Assembly (NCBI RefSeq): GCF_031755915.1
Contig: NC_083379.1
Coordinates: forward strand, 26,598,001-26,662,000
Length of the DNA: 64,000 nucleotides
From: Ziziphus jujuba
Taxonomy: Eukaryota; Streptophyta; Magnoliopsida; Rosales; Rhamnaceae
Direction of reading: 5' to 3'
Shown: one piece after another, positions 1 to 11,850 of the stretch
How positions within the stretch are numbered: the first letter of the stretch is position 1
Layout of the letters: each line of letters starts with the position of its first letter
Notes under the pieces: model-generated
Seen by the model: only the letters and a program-made list of their open reading frames with translations
What the model was told of the DNA's origin: nothing
The model's database searches: none
Translations under genes and position numbers: made by a program

Positions 1-24
1 GAGGAAGGGAGCTCCATTCGGCCA

Positions 25-318
25 ATGAGGGACATAAAGACTGAATCTGTACAAGCACAAAAATCCGAAGGTGAAGCTGATCCTAAACCACCTAGAACTC
101 ATGATATTGTGTGTTTTAAGTGTCAGGGCCAAGGACATATTGCCAACCAATGTTCATATAGAAGAATTGTGGTGTTGAAGGACAATAGGGAGTTGGAATC
201 TGATAGTGATGAAGCTGAAGCTGAAATGGAGTATGATGAAGGAGACTTTGAAGATGAAGAACAAGATGAACCTGTGACCCAAAAAGCTTCCATGGTGGAA
301 TTACGTTTGGTGGCATGA
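25..318 (+). pseudogene. gag C-terminal fragment with CCHC zinc knuckle
   Basis: The frame holds CFKCQGQGHIANQC at residues 32-45, a complete CX2CX4HX4C nucleic-acid-binding knuckle of retrotransposon gag proteins. A strongly acidic stretch follows (residues 56-82). The frame ends at a TGA (316-318) at the point where relatives read LVARRVLTVYKDE, so the stop is a mutation and not the natural end. The N-terminal gag part lies outside the window. Confidence 0.85.
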
Positions 319-384
319 AGGGTGTTAATCGTGTATAAAGAAGAAGATCAAATACAAATGGAAAACATCTTCCATACCGATGTG

Positions 385-880
385 ATATTCAAGGTAATAT
401 TTGTAGTATGATTATAGATAGTGGAAGTTGCGCCAATATTATTGTAATTGTTGTGGTGGAGAAATTAGGTTTAACAACAATCAAACACCCCGAACCATAT
501 AGACTTTAATGGCTTAATGATAGTGGAGAGATGAAGGTAAATAAACAAGCCAATGTAGAGTTTAGTCTTGATAACTATATGGATAAGGTTTTGTGTGATG
601 TTGTACCTATGCATGCGGGACATATTTTGTTAAGGAGGCCATGGAAATTTGATAAGAATACTATGCATTATGGTAGAGAAAATTCCATTGTGTTCCGTTT
701 TAAAGGTAAAAAGATTAAGCTCGAGCCATTAACACCAAGAGAGGTGTTTAGAGATCAAATGCAAATGCAACAAAGGAGAGAGGCCGAACGGCAAAGGGAG
801 AAGTCCATTATGCCACCCATGGCTTCAACAAGCATACAAGAAGGCAAAGCCGAGCCTAATCACCAACATAAGTGTTCTAA
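385..880 (+). pseudogene. retropepsin-like aspartic protease, broken
   Basis: The active-site segment reads IIDSGSC near 411-432 in one frame. The C-terminal half continues in another frame from 531 (VLCDVVPMHAGHILLRRPW), matching the VVPM..GHLLLGRPW segment of elements A, B and C. A TAA at 508-510, where relatives read LQWLND, and frame changes separate the halves. In intact relatives this domain cleaves the gag-pol polyprotein; here it cannot be made as one protein. Confidence 0.75.
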
Positions 881-949
881 ACCCGAGAGTGAGGAGAATA
901 AGGGAGAGGAGAAAAAGAAAAAAACTTTATATTAGCCAAGGTGAGATTA

Positions 950-1743
950 AAAGGGCATTTTTAAGTAAGAAACCAACGCTAATCATGTTGTATAAAGATG
1001 CTTATTTAAATCATCTAGCTAACCCTAAAGAGCTTGTATTGCCAAGTTCTATATCTTCTTTTTTGCAGGAGTTTGATGATGTCTTTTCGAGGAGATCCCG
1101 AGTGGTTTACCACTTATTCAAGGGATCGAACACCAAATAGATTTCATTCCCAGAGGTGCAATTCCTAATAAGCCTACATGTAAAAGTAATCCTGAAGAAA
1201 CAAAGGAACTTCAATGCCAGATAGGTGAGTTGCTTGAAAAATGTTACATTAGAGGAAGCTTGAGTCCATGTGCTGTTCTGATATGCTTGATGAACTATAT
1301 GGTGCATGCATGTTTTCAAAAATTGACCTTAAGAGTGGGTATCATTAAATAAGAATGAGGAGCAAGATGAGTGGAAAACCGCATTGAAAATAAAATATGG
1401 TTTGTATGAGTGGTTAGTAATGCCTTTTGGATTAACTAATGCACCTAGCACTTTTACGAGATTAATGAACCATGTCATACGTCCATTCATTGGAAAATTT
1501 GTGGTTATTTATTTTGATGATATTCTTGTATATAGTAGAAACTTAGATGATCATGTAGGACATTTTAAGTTAGTTTTAGAAGTGCTTAGGAAAGAAAGAT
1601 TGTATGCTAATATTAAAAAGTGTGGTTTTTGTCAAAATGAGCTTATATTTTTAAGATTTGTTATGAGTGCTGCAGGAATTAAAGTTGACCAATCTAAGGT
1701 CAAAGTAATCCAAGAATGGTCAAAACCTACTGCTATCACCTAG
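950..1743 (+). pseudogene. reverse transcriptase fragment
   Basis: The pre-RT linker (FLQEFDDVF at about 1056-1085), the segment IEHQIDFIP near 1126-1150 and the RT core are recognisable. The palm motif reads [14 protein letters not shown] in the frame 1384-1743, so the catalytic YXDD box is intact here, unlike in A and B. Upstream, roughly 100 bp around 1275 are missing compared with A (the [18 protein letters not shown] region), and frameshifts separate the pieces. Confidence 0.8.
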
Positions 1744-2496
1744 GTAAGAAGTTTTCATTTTTTGGCTAGCTTTTACAAGAGATTTGTCAAGGATTTCAGT
1801 ACTATTCCAACACCATTAATCCTAATTGTCAAGAAGAATGTGGGATTCCAATTAGGAGAAGTATAAGAGAAGTCTTTTAACTTGTTGAAAGAAAAATGAA
1901 CTAATGCTTATTTATTGGTTTTACCAAATTTTTCTAAGACTTTTGAAATTGAATGTGATGCTTCAGGTATAGGTATTGGAGCTATGTTGATGCAAGAAGA
2001 AAAACCTATAACATACTTTAATAAGAAGTTAAATGGGATGGCATTGAACTATCCAACCTATGATAAAGAGATGTATGCTTTAGTTCGAGCTTTGGAGACA
2101 TTGCAACATTACTTGATGTGGAAGGAATTTGTGATTCACACTGACGATGAATCTTTGAAGTATATCAAAGGCCAAGGAAAGCTTAACCGATGGCATGGAA
2201 GGTGGATTGAATTCATTGAGATTTTTTCTTATGTCATCTGCTATAAGAAAAGTAAAGAAAATGCGGTAGCTAATGCTTTATCCCGAAGGTATGTATTGTT
2301 TTCAACCTTAGATGCTAGATTGCTTAGTTTTGAACAATTAAAAGAAATTTATGACATGATAGTGACTTTGGTGAGATATATAGAAATTTTTCTAAACATA
2401 GATATGGTAAATTTTATATATTTGAGGGGTATTTTTTTCAAGAATGTCAAATTTGTGTACCTTGTTGTAGTGCTAGGGAGTTACTTGCGAGCATGA
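1744..2496 (+). pseudogene. RT connection and RNase H fragment
   Basis: The frame 1915-2496 starts within the connection region. It carries [35 protein letters not shown] and [11 protein letters not shown], the ordered blocks of Ty3/gypsy RNase H including the acidic residues of the active site. In the last block DHESLKY is usual and DDESLKY is seen, so a conserved histidine is replaced. After SRR (about 2289) the frame drifts, and a frameshift near 2370 hides an [12 protein letters not shown] segment that precedes integrase. Confidence 0.8.
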
Positions 2497-2500
2497 GACC

Positions 2501-3629
2501 TTTTAAGCAAGTTAGTGATGCTTGGGCTAAAAATAAAACTATGTGGGTTGGATCCAATCTGTGAGATCTTTTTTTTATCAAATTTTAAAATCTTTAACTT
2601 TAATTTTTATGACTACTATTATTTTTAAGTCTTCACCTTGTTAAAAATTAATTTTTAGTTGCTTTCTATTTAAATATGTATATATTTATTTTTTGTTGTT
2701 CTATAAACCTTCAATCAATCAAAGATCAAACATTTGTTCCTTAAGCATTTGTTCTTAAGGACAATTTAGTGGCAAAACAACTATTTCATTTGATAAAGAA
2801 TTAAAGTTTGGATTTTTCTATTTCCAATATCCAGGAGAAATTATTTGATATTATGGGTTTATCGCATCAGCCGTGAACCTTTCCAATTATATTATGTTAG
2901 CTCATGAAATATAATATATCATTTATGTCGTTCTTAAATTTTAATGTAATGAAACTTTAGATTGGTAGGCTTTTTGTTAACAAATCAAATTTCTTTAGTA
3001 TTTCATCAAAAAAATCAGTTCCTTATAAATTTGTTAATATATCTAATTTTCTTAAAAAGAATTATCTTATTCATTTTATTTCTTAAACATTCTTAATAAA
3101 AATACAATTATTATTTCTTATTATTGATAATTTATTTTAAAGAAATAAAAACATTATATGTACTATTGCTCTTTTTTTTCTTTATAAGCATTTTGGGAAA
3201 ATTGTTATAGGCAAATAAAAAAGTAGCAAATCAAAGTGTAGTATAAAAATTTATTTCTTTCTTTTTAAAAATAAAAAGACATCTATCTCGATTTACCATA
3301 TTAAGTTATATTAGAATGATTGGATGGAATATAAAATACATAATATTGTTTTTTAAGGTTTATGTATATACTGGAATACATAATGATATGCTTTTAAAGA
3401 TATTTTAGGATGAAAAATATTCTTTTAAAGTTTGTTATTTTTTAAAATAAAACTTAAATGAAGTAAATGTTATAATTATTTTTTAGAAGGAAACTAAATA
3501 TTTTAAAAAATAGATTAAACAAAGGAATTGATTTGATGACAAATAACTTACCAACTTGAAATTTAATTATACTAATTTTAAAGAAATATCATGAATAAAA
3601 CGTCATGTTTGATTAAATACATAATATAA
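2501..3629. other. A/T-rich stretch, no gene seen
   Basis: The sequence is A/T-rich with many short poly-A and poly-T runs. I see no open frame of interest, no LTR end and no repeated unit. Confidence 0.6.
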
Positions 3630-3866
3630 TTGGATAGATCTACAACTGACGTGGTAGACATGTCCTACCGAATAATTTCTCATCAAAGTGAAATAGTGGC
3701 CGGGCTGTGTTTCCTTAGTGGTCGACCAATGGCTGTAGAAAAAGAACTCAGGTGGGCTCAGCATGGTTTGTGTTTTCTCATGTTAAGAGCTTCTCATTCT
3801 CTTACAGAAGCCCTCATCAACATCGAGGATAGGGCGACTTTGCCCATGGGTTAGACCACACCATAG
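3630..3866. other. Unrecognised segment with a short ORF, split by an insertion
   Basis: The base composition is more balanced than its neighbours and a 74-codon plus-strand frame is open (3630-3854). I recognise no family in it. The segment is cut at 3866 by the element at 3867-7091 and resumes at 7096 (GCTGAAGTCCTTCC). It could be part of an older repeat or of a gene remnant; neither can be shown. Confidence 0.3.
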
Positions 3867-4333
3867 TGTCACGGGCCTAAGTTTTCCAACACTCCCGTGC
3901 GGCACTTAGCACCTCCCTTGCTAAGTAAGCCTTGCCCACAAGCTATGAAAATGCGGAAGCTAAGAATGAGAGAGTAGGAAGTAGGAGAGTTTGAGAGAAT
4001 GTGGAGAATACTTGTATTGCTAGAATACTTGATGTGCTTGGATATGCTTGGATATGTTACAAATGAGAGACCAACCCTTTATATAGAGGGCTTGGCATGT
4101 AGGAAAGTTCTAGATATGTACACATGTCACCTATCTAGTTATGGTTCTAGATTATTCTAGGATTATGTACAAGATATTTACATGGAGTATTCTAGAGAGA
4201 TTCCAATCTACATAAGTCTAGGTTGCTCTTGAATCTTCTAGAATCTTCTGGGTTCCTCTTGTATCTTCATGGAGAGTGTAGAGTCTTCCGGTTAAACCTC
4301 AAGGGTTTTACTCCTTTTTCACGGGACGTGACA
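3867..4333 (-). repeat. 3' LTR of gag-only element
   Basis: This 467-bp copy matches 6625-7091 with no difference I could find. It carries the perfect terminal inverted hexamer TGTCAC/GTGACA. On the element's strand the putative promoter region includes CCCTCTATATAAAGGG (complement of 4076-4091). Confidence 0.95.
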
Positions 4334-4345
4334 CTCTCCCCCACC
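4334..4345 (-). other. Polypurine tract
   Basis: On the minus strand the bases read GGTGGGGGAGAG directly before the 3' LTR start TGTCACG. This is the expected second-strand primer site of an LTR retrotransposon. Confidence 0.85.
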
Positions 4346-4364
4346 TAAACTCGCGACGCCCTCG

Positions 4365-6563
4365 TCACGCCTTCTTCCTTGCCCGCCGAATGTGATCTTT
4401 GAGTTGCCGTTGCGTATCTTCGTGCTCCCCACTTATTTCATCATTCAGCAGGTTCTTCTCCTTCGCCAAGTATTTGGTGTAATTAGGCACGCCTCTACGA
4501 TGAACGACTCGATCCGCAGGAGTGACCTCCACATTCTTGTCGGGTGAAGTCGTTGTCACCACGGGTGCCTTTCTTGACTTACCTTCATTTGGGGCTTCCT
4601 TGCCCCCTTTCCCTACAATGGGAAGCGACCTCCTATGGGGTTCTATCACCCCCTCATGCACCTTGTGCGGTTGAGACAGTGGTTTGACTAAGGTCCCTCC
4701 CTTAGCCTCCACACGTTTCCTCTCGTTGTCTCCACAACTTGAGGCCGATGCACGCAAGCTCCCTTGGTGCAACTCCTTTGGCACATCCTGTACCTTAGGA
4801 GGTGTCTTGGCATGGCTTGGGACTTCCTCACTAGGCTTTTGGGCAGCAACTGAGTTGATTTGCTCCTCCATCTCAACTTGCAGTGCCGATAAAACCTTGG
4901 TCTCCCGTTTGCTAGCTTGTTCCGTAGGCACCATGCACGTCGTTCCCCCATCCATGATGCATAACTTGTTAGCAAATGGGAGTGGGAAAGCCTTTACTTG
5001 GTTGAAGAAGTCCATACCAAGGACAACCTTGTAGTCATCCATGGACACCACCGTTAGGTTCAATTGGCCCTCCCAATCGCCGATGGTGGTTTTCACACCT
5101 CGAGCAACTCCTTGGAGCGGCTTCGCATCGGAATTCACCGCCTTTACGGAGCCCCTTTCTTTGGTTGCCTCGATCCCAAGCCTTTGTGCCTCCTCCACCG
5201 ATAGGAAATTATGTGAGGCACCCGTGTCCACCAACGCCTTGGTGGGCACTCCATTGAGTTTTGCCCCCACAAACATTAGGCCACCCCTCTTTGTCTCCTT
5301 AGGAGCAGCCTTGATGGCATTCAACAATTGTAAGGAACCTATATGAGCTCCTTCCTCTTGCTTCTCCTCGTATTGGGTAGTCATGGCATTCAAAGCCTTC
5401 CTCTTTGGATAATCCCTAACCCAATGCGGTCCCTCACATAAGAAACAAGAGTTTTTAGGTTTGGAAGCGTCCTTACCTTCCCTAGGCGGCTTCAATCTTG
5501 AGCTTTTTGGCTTGTGTGCACTCTCTTCCCTTTCATCCTCTTTGGACCTACTAGGTTCTCCCCCACCTTTTCCATGGTTGTCTTTCCATTCCTTTGGCTT
5601 TGGAGAGTCTCTTTGGTTGGAGTAGTCGATGAAGCCTTCGGCATACGCAATGGCACTAGCCAAATCTTGTACTCCACGCCTCTTCAACTCCGTCTTGGCC
5701 CAAGGTTGTAGTCCATCCATGAAGTAGAAAAGGGAGTCTTTATCCGATAAGTCCGGGATCTCCAACACCAAGTTGGTGAACTCCTTGATGTATTCCCGGA
5801 TATGGCCTACTTGCTTGAGTCATCGAAGGCGACTCCTTGCCTCATCTTCAGCATTCTCCGGATAGAATTGCCTTTTGAGATCCTTTTTAAAGTCATCAAA
5901 AGTATGAAAAGTGCACGTACCTCGCTCGATGTCGCTATGCCTCCTTCTCCACCATAACATTGCCGTGTCGCTAAGGTAGAGAGTGGCAGTCCTAATCTTT
6001 GAAGCATCGTCCATAATGCCCATTGCTTCAAAGTATTGCTCCAAGCCCCAAAGGAAATTCTCGAGCTCCCTCGCATTCCTCGCCCCGGAGTAGGACTTGG
6101 GCTTTGGCACATCGATACGTGGCCCCTCGCGGATAGTGGTCGTCCCCGACGCCACTGCCCTCTTGCAAAGAGCCCAATCACCCCGCATATCCTCCATTTG
6201 GGTGCGGATGGCATCCAATTCTCTCTCCAACATTGCACGAAGGTCCGCTACCTCCCCCATGCATTGGTCGCGTGTCGCACGGAGCTCCCTCCTCAAGGCA
6301 TCATCTAGCCCATTGAGTAACCCCCTCACGGCTTGATTGATGGCAATGTCCTCCGACTCTAGCCCATCTAGGTGACCCTCCAGCGCCTCAAACCGTTCTT
6401 GTACTCGAGATGCATGCTCCTCCAAGCGTAACTCTACGCCCATCATCACATCCTTGGACTTGGACTTATGCCTCTGCTTCCCCGCATTGGGTTTGCGTTG
6501 CTCTTCGCGACCTCGCACTTCGGTAGCTCCCTCCACATTGATGGTAACATCCGAGCTAGCCAT
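4365..6563 (-). pseudogene. gag-protease ORF with one in-frame TGA
   Basis: From the ATG at 6563 (MASSDVTINVEG) one frame runs 732 codons to a stop at 4365, about 20 bp from the polypurine tract. Its only interruption is a TGA at 5822-5820, between RSRLR and LKQVGHIREY. The first half is gag: a charged, probably coiled-coil N-terminus, then the capsid-like segment around AMLWWRRRH, FDDFKKDLKRQF and, after the TGA, DLSDKDSLFYFMDGLQPWA. A knuckle follows as CFLCEGPHWVRDYP, where the last zinc ligand Cys is replaced by Tyr. The protease motif is ALVDTGASHNFLS, with VLGMDFF further on. The last ~170 residues are low-complexity and charged. An alternative start at the TTG in the primer site is unlikely. 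A recent C-to-T change (CGA to TGA) best explains the stop. Confidence 0.85.
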
Positions 6564-6610
6564 CTTGCCTACTTCCACGTTCCACCAACGATATGCTTGA
6601 GCAGCAATTG

Positions 6611-6622
6611 GCTCTGATACCA
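6611..6622 (-). other. Primer binding site, tRNA-iMet
   Basis: On the minus strand the bases read TGGTATCAGAGC, complementary to the 3' end of plant initiator tRNA-Met. The site lies 2 bp inside the 5' LTR. Confidence 0.93.
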
Positions 6623-6624
6623 AC

Positions 6625-7091
6625 TGTCACGGGCCTAAGTTTTCCAACACTCCCGTGCGGCACTTAGCACCTCCCTTGCTAAGTAAGCCTTGCCCACAAG
6701 CTATGAAAATGCGGAAGCTAAGAATGAGAGAGTAGGAAGTAGGAGAGTTTGAGAGAATGTGGAGAATACTTGTATTGCTAGAATACTTGATGTGCTTGGA
6801 TATGCTTGGATATGTTACAAATGAGAGACCAACCCTTTATATAGAGGGCTTGGCATGTAGGAAAGTTCTAGATATGTACACATGTCACCTATCTAGTTAT
6901 GGTTCTAGATTATTCTAGGATTATGTACAAGATATTTACATGGAGTATTCTAGAGAGATTCCAATCTACATAAGTCTAGGTTGCTCTTGAATCTTCTAGA
7001 ATCTTCTGGGTTCCTCTTGTATCTTCATGGAGAGTGTAGAGTCTTCCGGTTAAACCTCAAGGGTTTTACTCCTTTTTCACGGGACGTGACA
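6625..7091 (-). repeat. 5' LTR of gag-only element
   Basis: This is the partner of 3867-4333, with the same length and no visible difference. It is followed by ATAG (7092-7095), matching 3863-3866. As the 5' LTR it would drive transcription towards lower coordinates. Confidence 0.95.
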
Positions 7092-7095
7092 ATAG

Positions 7096-9065
7096 GCTGA
7101 AGTCCTTCCACAGCAGGAAATGGGCAGGGTAGCATCCCCCTTGTATTCCCTAATCTCCCTAAATTTTTAAATAGTTTATTTTTTTTAATATAATTAATTT
7201 GTAAATAATAAAGATGCAATCTGTGTGATAGTAAATTTATCTATTTATTACTATCATATATTTTTATACAGTCTATTAAACTTGTTAGCAAAAAATGGTA
7301 AAGATTTTTATAGAATAATAAATCTATAATCCGTGTGATAGTGTATTCTATCTTCAAATTTATTTTCCTCTTTCCTTCCTTTAAACATTTCAAGTCCTCG
7401 AAACCTTTTATTCAAAAACACAACTATTGCTTTCAATATAATATAACACAATCCTTTTTTTGTCAAAAGAAAAGCAAAAGTAAGAAAGATAAAAGTAAGT
7501 ATTTTGTATATCACCATCATCATTGATATTCTTTTTCTTTTTTCTTTTTTCAAATTTTTAATCTTTTTTCTATCTTTTTTTTTCTTCATTTGGAAATGCC
7601 TTTTTCTTTTTTTTTTTCTTTTTTTTTGGCTTTTTTTTTTTTTTTTGGGTTTCTTTGCTTCGTTTTTTTGGATTTTTTTTTAATGAAATATGATGAATTT
7701 TGATGATCATAGTAACTAGTACGACAAAGTTTAAATTTCAAATACATACACATTCAAATTTTAAAATGCAACAAAGATTAAATATATCAAATTACATATT
7801 TTATGAGCTTAAATGTTATTTATCTTGCCTACGATTTACATATTATAAAGAGAACTTAATAAGGTACTAGTGGTGAATAACTGATATAGGTAGGCTAGAA
7901 AGACTCAATTTCAAAATAAAAATGGCCTAAATCATCTTCTCAATAATGTAATAATCTAGGATATTACCTCAAGCAATAATCATATAAGTTTTAGAGTTCA
8001 GTATAAATAAAGTACTCTAATTCAAGTATATTTTCTCCAAAATACAATCCGAACCATGTATAATTGATTATGTGCTCAAATAATATTGAAAGTATCAACA
8101 TGCAAATTTAACTTCAGGCATTTAAGTATACATAAAAACAAAGCAACTATCGAAAAATAAATTAACTATCAACCATATTCTTATCATTGGTACATAAAAG
8201 TAACTGAAAACATACTTTTTTTTTTTTTTTTTAATTTGGCTAGACTAGGATGAACCATAAAATAAAAACGAACTGAAAAAATAGTTTTTTTTTTTAATTT
8301 CCTCAAAATGTAAATAATACCTAAACTACATGTATAAAAACAAATAAAACACCTAAAACCAAGATTTAAAATGATGCAAGGAATACTTTTCACCCCTCAA
8401 CTTAAATTAAACAATATCATTGTGGAAAGCAATAAAATAAGCAAAAATAAAAGAGAAAAAGTATAGAATACTCCCCCCTGGAAGCATGATTCCTTTTGAA
8501 AACCTTCAAATCCGCATATCATTTGTCTATTTTGTTTTCCTCCATTCTAAACTTCAAGTTTGTCAAAAGTCAACTTTTTCTTTTTTTTTTTTTTTTGGCG
8601 TGTACCTATACATCTCAAAAATCTTGTGAAACAAACAAACATATCAAAACAAAATAAAACTAATAAATAGCTAAAAACAAAGACAGAAAAATTGAAAAAT
8701 ATATAATAAAGTAAAATAAAATGAAAGTAAAGAAATACTCCCTTTTTTATTGATTGGATCCAAGAGGTAACAAACTTCATTCAAGCTTTTAATTAAACAA
8801 TTTTCTTGATGTTGTGTGTCCACTCACATGTGCCACATAATCATCATTCATGTGTCCATGCCTAATGATACGATAGCAATATTTCCAATGAAAAATACAC
8901 CTTAATATCGATTTTCAAGTTCAATTTCCTACCAAACCAAAATTTAATTTTTTTCTTAATGAAAAATGCGATATTTCTTATTTGAATTACCTAAAACATA
9001 AATTAAATAAATTAAACAAAACTACTAAACTAGAAAAAAAAATTAAAAACACGAACATAGAGAAA
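7096..9065. other. A/T-rich non-coding stretch
   Basis: The first ~60 bp continue the segment interrupted at 3866. The rest holds poly-T runs (7580-7680, 8215-8235, 8577-8597) and A/T-rich sequence. The short frames here are low in complexity and I recognise none. Confidence 0.6.
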
Positions 9066-9225
9066 AGAAACTTGGGTTGCCTCCGAAGAGTGCTTATTTA
9101 AACATTAGCTTGACTCCTTTTGTATTAGCTCTAGCCATGATCAATTTGATGGTTGCTTCCACCTTTAAAGCAACTCTTGAAAAATATCTTTAGATGCTGC
9201 CCTTTATTTGAACTCCTTTAATCTA

Positions 9226-9474
9226 TCAATTTCTCATCAATGTCCCAAATATTAATGGTGCATCCTCACCTTCATCTGTCTTAATGACCATAAAATTAAT
9301 AGGAAATAAAAATTCATTAATCTTTACTTTCACATCTTCTAACATTCTCATTGGCATCTTGATGGATTGGTTTTTCCATTTGTTATGTAAATTGGTAGGC
9401 TTAAGATCTCCAATACCTAATTTCATGAAAACATTGTAAGGCATTAAATTTATACTAGCTCCTAAATCACACAA
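9226..9474 (-). pseudogene. Athila-type aspartic protease fragment
   Basis: The 82-residue frame begins MCDLGASINLMPYNVFMKLGIG, where the catalytic Asp-Leu/Ser-Gly-Ala motif appears as DLGASINLMP, the form typical of Athila-like elements. It continues through LEDVKVKINEFLFPINFMVI to LIFGTLMRN, corresponding to the conserved IILGRPFL end with substitutions. There is no RT downstream, so this is a relic. Confidence 0.85.
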
Positions 9475-9899
9475 ACAATCATAAAATTTAGGGAATATTA
9501 CATCTAGACCCTTAAAATTGGGATTAATTACAATTTAATCCCTCAAATTTTAAAAATTATAACCAACACCCTTAAGGTGATATAGATTATATTATTTCAA
9601 AGAGTGTGAAAGAAATAATAAAGGGAGAAGATGATAACTTCTTGGAACTTAAAGGGAGGTTGATGATAATTTAGAAACTAAAAGAATTAAATTATATTTA
9701 AATCAAACCTCAAGGGAGGTGGATGAAATTAACCCTTAAATTTAATGCTTTTAATAGAATAAGATATAGAAAAACTTCCTAGATCCTTAAGCTTAGGTGG
9801 TAACTTATGATTGATTATTATGCATTATTTCTTCAAGACAACCTTCTCTTTTTTATCTCATTACTTTTTATTCTTCATCTTCTTATTCTTCAAAGACAG

Positions 9900-11850
9900 T
9901 TGGCTTACACTTTCCTTAAGTTTGACATCCATAAGATCAGGTTTAGTTTTTTCTTGCACACCTTGACTTGATTTTGGTTCTATTTTATGTGAAGGCACAT
10001 ATTTCTAAGATCAATAGATTTCTTAGAACCATGCAATTGGACCTCATTGTGCAAAATTGGCCCGATTATTTGGAATGTGGGGTTAACTACTTTAATTGTT
10101 GGTTATTACACTTGCTTTGGTTCAATCAGTGAGCTCTCAACCTCTCTAAGTTGTGTAGAACATAGTTGCTTCATTGAAGCTTGATGGAATCACTTAAATC
10201 CTCTTTAAAATGCCCAAAACTCCAATTAGAAGTATTTGTCTAGTTTCGGCTTCTATAATTTTGCTCTTACATTTAATGCTATATCTTAGGCTGTGGTTGG
10301 CCTCTTAAGCCATCCAATATCATTCGCCTATCCAAAAACCATCCAAACCACTATTGTCCAGAAAGAAACTACACTATTTGGTTCCTTCTTTCAGTAGGGT
10401 GTAGCTACACAGCTATTTTCATCCAAAGATTATGCCTTTTAGTTTGTTAAATCCTTTAAGATGAGGATGTTGATGTTCCACATGCCCTTTATCTACTTCC
10501 TATGGCTCCGTTAGTTTTTCTTCAATTGTAAAAGTGATAGACATAACTTGCTCTTTTGGATTTGTTTCGGATTTGTTTCATATGTAGGCTGGGAATTATT
10601 TTGATTTTATTTTTGAGCTTGTTTTGAGGTTTTTGTGGCCTTCGATAGATTTGAGGTTGGAATCCTTGATGTCCTCCTTGAAACCCACAACTTTTTCTTT
10701 GGTTTTGATCTTGAAAGTTGTTTTTATTATTTGAACAAGAGAAATTTGGATGATTCCTCCAATTTGGATATTAGGTGTTTGAAAAAAGATTGTTTTGTTG
10801 CTTTTCTTGTAAATTACCTATAAAATTAACATCATTGGCAGTAAAAGATTTTCAATATGGTAATCCACACTTTTATGATCATTAGCACTACATGAATCAT
10901 AATAAAAAGATATAATAAAATTTAACATGATTGGATAGAATTTACACCCATTTGGTTAAATTGTGCATTCAAAGACTTCATGAATTGATTGGCTAGTTGA
11001 GCTCCAAAATTATTAATGTCAACCTCACCATGACTTAAACTTGTGATCTAGCACTTTGCCTCTTCTCAGTTAGATATTGGTAGTCATTATGAACCTTCTC
11101 TTCAATTATTACAAAAGCTTTTGATTGCTTTTTCTTTATTAAAGCGCCACCTATAATTGCATCTACTATTTGTTTGTTATTATAGTATAAACCATGATAG
11201 AAAATTTGTACCTACATCCATATTAAAAATCCAGGGTGTGGGCATATCCTACATAGTTCCTTGAAGCATTCTTAGCATCATACAAATTCTCTTGGCCCCA
11301 TTGACAACTTTTTAATTTGCCAATCTTGGAAGGAGGAAATAACTTATCTAAAATTTCACCTCTATTGCATTCCATGCAGTGATAGTACTTGAAGGTAAGA
11401 ATTTAACCTAGCTTTTGCCTTATCTTAAGAGACCAAGATAAAGGTTTTAATATAAAAGCATCACTAGAAATACTATTTTCTTTTAATATATCATACAATT
11501 GAAGAAAACTAGAGATATGCAAGTCAGGAGTTCGAAAAGGTAGACCAATAAATTGGACACTTCAATGTAAAGGCAAATTGAACATTTTGAAATAAGGTAA
11601 TAGTAGAAGACTTCACCTCAAAATTATTTTCTTCAATGGATGGCCTCCTTATACAAGATCAATCTCCAACCTTCTTGTATACAACATATTCAAAAATAGG
11701 TAAATCATCATCTCCTTGATTAGCCATAACTTCCTTTGGTGAATATCCTTCTTCTAAATTCAAATCCTTAAAAACACTAGCTTTTTATTTTTTCCCTTAT
11801 TGCTTCTCTTCTAAATCTTCTTAATTCTCTTTCGGTTGCTTCAACTTATT
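9900..11850 (-). pseudogene. Athila-like gag, heavily degraded
   Basis: No frame longer than about 60 codons survives, but ordered pieces read as gag: ENLYDA..., then YKFSIMVYTIITNK..VDAIIGGAL, then a stretch with IIEEKVHNDYQYLTEKR, and NWRNHPNFS close to the protease side. These are conserved blocks of Athila-type gag. Stops and small indels are scattered through it. Confidence 0.65.

Larger units (their letters stand above)
1..2500 (+). mobile_element. Element D: decayed Ty3/gypsy gag-pol fragment
   Basis: The fragment shows, in the retroviral order of Ty3/gypsy elements, a gag zinc knuckle, an aspartic protease, reverse transcriptase and RNase H. It enters from the left edge of the window and fades out near 2500, just where the integrase zinc-binding region should begin. 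No LTR or primer site is visible. Several stop codons and frame changes separate the domains, so it is a pseudo-element. The gag/protease region is closest to element C at 59400-60246; both share the sequence style around KSEG..DPKP and the acidic run after the zinc knuckle. Unlike A, B and C it keeps the RT-RNase H connection. Confidence 0.9.
3867..7091 (-). mobile_element. Young gag-protease-only LTR retrotransposon
   Basis: The element is complete: LTR 3867-4333, polypurine tract, internal region of 2291 bp, tRNA-iMet primer site, LTR 6625-7091. Both LTRs are 467 bp, start TGTCAC and end GTGACA, and read as identical. ATAG flanks both sides (3863-3866 and 7092-7095), a 4-bp target duplication; a 5-bp match is not seen. 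One frame occupies the internal region and codes gag and protease; there is no RT, RNase H or integrase and no room for them. This organisation has been called TR-GAG in the plant literature. It would need pol enzymes from another element. Its gag style is Ty3/gypsy. Confidence 0.95.

Noticed and set aside
4684..5711. Plus-strand frames inside the gag-protease region
   Set aside because: They are antisense shadows of the minus-strand gag-protease frame.
7580..7680. Poly-T-rich stretches as poly-A tails of LINEs or processed copies
   Set aside because: No reverse transcriptase of the LINE type, no adjoining SINE-like promoter and no flanking duplication was seen.
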